A stretch of 64,000 nucleotides of DNA from Geminicoccaceae bacterium (GTDB lineage Bacteria > Pseudomonadota > Alphaproteobacteria > Geminicoccales > Geminicoccaceae), in NCBI GenBank assembly GCA_025999455.1, contig AP024683.1, positions 379,501 to 443,500 on the forward strand. The letters run 5' to 3'. A program made the position numbers and the translations under genes. Positions within the stretch are counted from its first letter, which is position 1; every line of letters starts with the position of its first letter. Shown here piece by piece: positions 61,251 through 64,000 of the stretch. The notes under the pieces are model-generated. The model searched no databases and was not told where the DNA came from. It was given only the letters and a program-made list of their open reading frames with translations.

Positions 61251-62309
61251 GTGTCCATCTGCCCCTTCGACCATCCCGCGCTCGGCGGGCTCCTGGGCGA
61301 TCCCGAACTCGCGGAGCTCCTCTCCTTCGAGGCCGAGCTCGAGGTCATGCTGCGCTTCGAGGCGGCCCTCGCTCGGGCGCAGGCCGCGGTCGGGGCGATC
61401 CCCGGCGACGCGGCGGCGGCCATCGAAGCCCTCTGCGCCTCTTTCCGCCCCGATCTCGGGGCACTCGCCGCCGCGACGGCGCGCGACGGGGTGATCGTTC
61501 CCGAGCTCGTGCGGCAATTGCGCACGGCCCTCGGAGCCCCGCACGCCGAGCATCTGCACCGGGGCGCGACGAGCCAGGACCTCGTCGACACCGCCCTGCT
61601 CGTCCGCCTGCAGCGGGCGACCGCGATCCTCGACGGGCGGCTCGAAAGGCTCGTCGATCGGCTGGGCGAGCTCGGCCGCGCGTGGGATGGACGGCGTCTC
61701 GTGGGCCGCACACGGATGCGGCGGGCGCGGCCGATCGACTGGGCGCACAAGCTCGAGAGCTGGCGCGCGCCGCTCGACCGCCACCGCGAGCGGCTCGCCG
61801 CGCTCGCGCCACGGGTCTTCCGCCTCCAGCTGGGCGGGGCCGTGGGCGACCGCGCCGAGCTCGGCCCCGCGGCCGCCGAGATCGCCGATCGGGTCGCCGA
61901 CGCTTTGGGCCTCGCCCGGGCCGAACGCGCGACCCACGCCGAACGTGACGGGATCGTCGACCTCGCGAGCTGGCTCGCCCTCGTCGCGGGTTCGCTCGGC
62001 AAGATCGGGCAGGACGTCGCCATCCTCGCCCAGGACGAGGTGGCCGAGCTCCTCGTCGAAGGTGGCGGGACCTCCTCGGCGATGCCGCACAAGGTCAATC
62101 CCGTGGCCGCGGAGGTGCTCGTGGCGCTCGCGCGTCACGCCGCGGCACTGGCCGGTGCGATGCACCAGGCGTCGGTCCACGAGAACGAGCGGTCGGGGGC
62201 CGCCTGGACGCTCGAATGGCTGGCCTTGCCGCCGCTCCTCCTCGCGACCGGGGCGGCCACCTTGCGTGCGCTCGACCTCCTGGAGCGCCTCCGCTTGCCC
62301 GAGGCCTGA
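61251..62309 (+). CDS. PcaB-like lyase (3-carboxy-cis,cis-muconate cycloisomerase family)
   Basis: 352 aa of the fumarase/aspartase superfamily. The signature GGTSSAMPHKVNPVAAEV and HLHRGATSQDLVDTALLVRL match PcaB. PcaB closes the protocatechuate branch, but no other pca genes are in the window. The length is on the short side of the family (about 350-450 aa). GTG 61251 is used. An adenylosuccinate lyase-like function is less likely. Confidence 0.78.
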   Translation: MSICPFDHPALGGLLGDPELAELLSFEAELEVMLRFEAALARAQAAVGAIPGDAAAAIEALCASFRPDLGALAAATARDGVIVPELVRQLRTALGAPHAEHLHRGATSQDLVDTALLVRLQRATAILDGRLERLVDRLGELGRAWDGRRLVGRTRMRRARPIDWAHKLESWRAPLDRHRERLAALAPRVFRLQLGGAVGDRAELGPAAAEIADRVADALGLARAERATHAERDGIVDLASWLALVAGSLGKIGQDVAILAQDEVAELLVEGGGTSSAMPHKVNPVAAEVLVALARHAAALAGAMHQASVHENERSGAAWTLEWLALPPLLLATGAATLRALDLLERLRLPEA

Positions 62310-62332
62310 GGCCAGGAGGACGCGGCCGCCTC

Positions 62333-64000
62333 ATGCTCGATCTCGTCGACGTCACCTTGCGGGTCGCCGGCCGGCCGCTCCTCGAAGGAGCGTCGCTGCA
62401 CCTGCCGGCGGGCGCGCGGATGGCGCTGGTCGGCCGCAACGGGACCGGTAAGACGAGCCTCTTGCGGCTGATCGCGGGCGAGCTCCAGCCCGATGCCGGC
62501 ACCGTGCGCCTCCAGGCGGGCGTGCGGATCGGGACGGTGGCGCAGGAAGCACCGGGCGGCGCGCTCACACCACTCGAGGCGGTCCTCGCCGCCGACCGCG
62601 AACGAAGCGCCCTCCTCGCCGAACGGGAGCGGGCTTCGCCCGAACGCCTGGTCGAGATCGAGGAGCGGTTGCGGACGATCGGCGCCGGTGCAGCGCCGGC
62701 ACGGGCGGCTCGGATCCTGGCCGGGCTCGGCTTCGACGAGGCGGCCCGCGCGCGCCCGCTCGACACCTTCTCGGGCGGCTGGCGGATGCGCGTGGCACTC
62801 GCCGCCGTGCTCTTCCTCGAGCCGGATCTCCTGCTCTTGGACGAGCCGACCAACCATCTCGACCTCGAGGCGGCGCTCTGGCTCGAGGCGCATCTCGCGA
62901 CCTATCCGCGCACGCTCCTCCTCGTGAGCCACGACCGCGATCTCTTGAACCGCGTGCCGGAGCGGATCTGCCACCTCGAGGGCAAGAAGCTCCAGGTCTA
63001 CAGCGGCAATTACGACGCCTTCGAGCGGCAACGGGCGGCCAAGCTCGAGCGCGATGCCAAGCTGCGCGCCCGACAGGAGGCCGAGCGGGCGCGCATCCGG
63101 GCCTTCGTCGACCGCTTCCGCTACAAGGCGAGCAAGGCCCGCCAAGCGCAGAGCCGGCTCAAGATGCTCGCCCGGATGGAGCCGGTCGCGCAGGCCCTGA
63201 TCGAGCCCGAGGTGCGGTTCGACCTGCCCGCCGGGCGGATCCCGGCGCCGCCTCTGATCACCCTCGAACAGGTACGGGTCGGCTACGGTACGAAGGTGGT
63301 GCTCGACCGTCTCGACCTGCGGATCGACCCGGACGATCGGATCGCGCTCCTCGGTGCCAACGGCAACGGGAAGTCGACCTTCGCCAAGCTCCTGGCCGGG
63401 CGGCTGCCGCCCATGGCCGGAACGATCACCCGGGCGCGCGGCCTGGTCGTCGGCTTCTTCGCCCAGCACCAGCTCGAGGAGCTCGACCCGGAAGCGACCG
63501 CCCTCGAGCATCTGGCGCGCCGGCTGCCGCGCGAAAGCGAGCAGGCTTTGCGCGAACGGCTCGCCCGCTTCGGGCTCGGGCAAGAGCGCGCCACGACCCG
63601 CGCCCGCCACCTCTCGGGCGGCGAGCGGTCCCGGCTCGCCCTCGCCCTCGCTTGTCTCGAGCCGCCCAACCTCTTGATCCTGGACGAGCCCACCAACCAC
63701 CTCGACATCGATTCCCGGGAAGCCCTGGTCGAGGCGCTCGTCGCCTTCGAGGGTGCCGTGGTCCTGATCAGCCACGACCGCCACCTGATCGAGGCGACCG
63801 CCGATGCGCTCTGGCTCGTAGCCGACGGGCGGGTCCGGCCGTTCGACGGCGACGTCGAGGATTATCGCCGGCTCTTGCTCGAGACCTCGAGCCCGGCGCC
63901 GGTCGCGGCACCGGCGCCCGCCCCGGCGCGCGGGCCGGAACGGCTCGGGGCGGCGGAACGGCGCAGCCGGCTCGCACCCCTGCGCCAGCGCGCTCGGGAG
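62333..64000 (+). CDS. ABC-F family ATPase (partial, 3' end outside window)
   Basis: 556 residues are visible. Two full ATPase domains: Walker A GRNGTGKTS and GANGNGKST, signatures FSGGWRMRVALA and LSGGERSRLALA, and two LLLLDEPTNHLD / LILDEPTNHLD Walker B blocks. The Arg/Lys-rich linker (about 225-285) is typical of ABC-F proteins that act on ribosomes (EttA/Uup/YheS). The ATG has CAGGAGGA upstream. The C-terminal arm has begun at the window edge. Confidence 0.92.
   Translation, partial: MLDLVDVTLRVAGRPLLEGASLHLPAGARMALVGRNGTGKTSLLRLIAGELQPDAGTVRLQAGVRIGTVAQEAPGGALTPLEAVLAADRERSALLAERERASPERLVEIEERLRTIGAGAAPARAARILAGLGFDEAARARPLDTFSGGWRMRVALAAVLFLEPDLLLLDEPTNHLDLEAALWLEAHLATYPRTLLLVSHDRDLLNRVPERICHLEGKKLQVYSGNYDAFERQRAAKLERDAKLRARQEAERARIRAFVDRFRYKASKARQAQSRLKMLARMEPVAQALIEPEVRFDLPAGRIPAPPLITLEQVRVGYGTKVVLDRLDLRIDPDDRIALLGANGNGKSTFAKLLAGRLPPMAGTITRARGLVVGFFAQHQLEELDPEATALEHLARRLPRESEQALRERLARFGLGQERATTRARHLSGGERSRLALALACLEPPNLLILDEPTNHLDIDSREALVEALVAFEGAVVLISHDRHLIEATADALWLVADGRVRPFDGDVEDYRRLLLETSSPAPVAAPAPAPARGPERLGAAERRSRLAPLRQRARE

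Noticed and set aside
61251-62309. Part of a complete protocatechuate (pca) cluster
   Set aside because: Only the PcaB-like gene is present; neighbours are a tRNA and an ABC-F gene.
1-64000. CRISPR arrays, insertion sequences, prophage
   Set aside because: No repeat-spacer pattern, transposase, terminal inverted repeats, integrase or phage structural genes were seen in reading the window.

Overview
The window is about 64 kb of very GC-rich DNA with short intergenic gaps and many start/stop overlaps (ATGA, GTGA, TTGA). The gene content points to an alphaproteobacterium, probably Rhodospirillales-like. The clues are an NdvA-type glucan exporter, an ECF11 sigma factor with a ChrR-type anti-sigma factor, a class I PhaC, an AqpS-type channel in an ars operon, and Psd/PssA. 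The species cannot be told from the sequence. No integrase, transposase, CRISPR array, plasmid origin or phage module was seen.

Layout. 1-7.5 kb: the 5' part of an NdvA-like ABC exporter, a Tat-exported dienelactone hydrolase, a HAD hydrolase, a possible sulfosugar catabolic trio (SlcC-like dehydrogenase, YihV-like kinase, YihT/LacD-like aldolase) and an OmpA-family protein. 7.5-15.7 kb: a type I Zorya anti-phage system (zorA-zorB-zorC-zorD, tightly overlapped), with an unrecognised 348-aa gene divergent from it. 15.7-17 kb: a 384-aa protein of unknown function behind a nearly consensus sigma-70 promoter. 17-25.3 kb: an arsenic island on the minus strand. An arsR-arsC-aqpS detoxification operon lies directly downstream of a five-gene molybdoenzyme operon that I read as an Arx-type arsenite oxidase; its catalytic subunit carries a GRGWG motif.

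25.4-30.3 kb: propionyl-CoA synthetase, an EF-hand protein and a two-component system. 30.3-38.5 kb: a co-directional run of an ABC-exporter-like protein with a degenerate ATPase, a cyclic-nucleotide-binding protein, a frameshifted class III cyclase, an FkbM methyltransferase, psd, pssA, a second CDP-alcohol phosphatidyltransferase and a universal stress protein. 38.5-42.1 kb: DsbB-like and YqaA-like membrane proteins, a broken NfeD-like gene, tRNA-Leu(CAA), an RNase Z-like hydrolase, and a probable small RNA ending in a strong terminator.

42-48.7 kb: a BMP-family binding protein, an SDR, a split 2-oxoacid dehydrogenase (E1 alpha, E1 beta and a stand-alone lipoyl domain), UppP, and an ECF11 sigma/anti-sigma pair with its probable autoregulatory promoter. 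48.7-64 kb: a degenerate receiver with a membrane anchor, threonine ammonia-lyase, PurD, Sua5/TsaC, an EamA transporter, PhaC, a 29-aa membrane peptide, two tandem FemAB/GNAT-like paralogues, a ROK kinase, a MATE transporter, a zf-CHCC protein, tRNA-Arg(CCG), a PcaB-like lyase and the start of an ABC-F ATPase.

The best second-look items are the unknown gene facing Zorya, the combined arx/ars island, the ABC/CNBD/cyclase triad, the sulfosugar-like trio and the putative sRNA.
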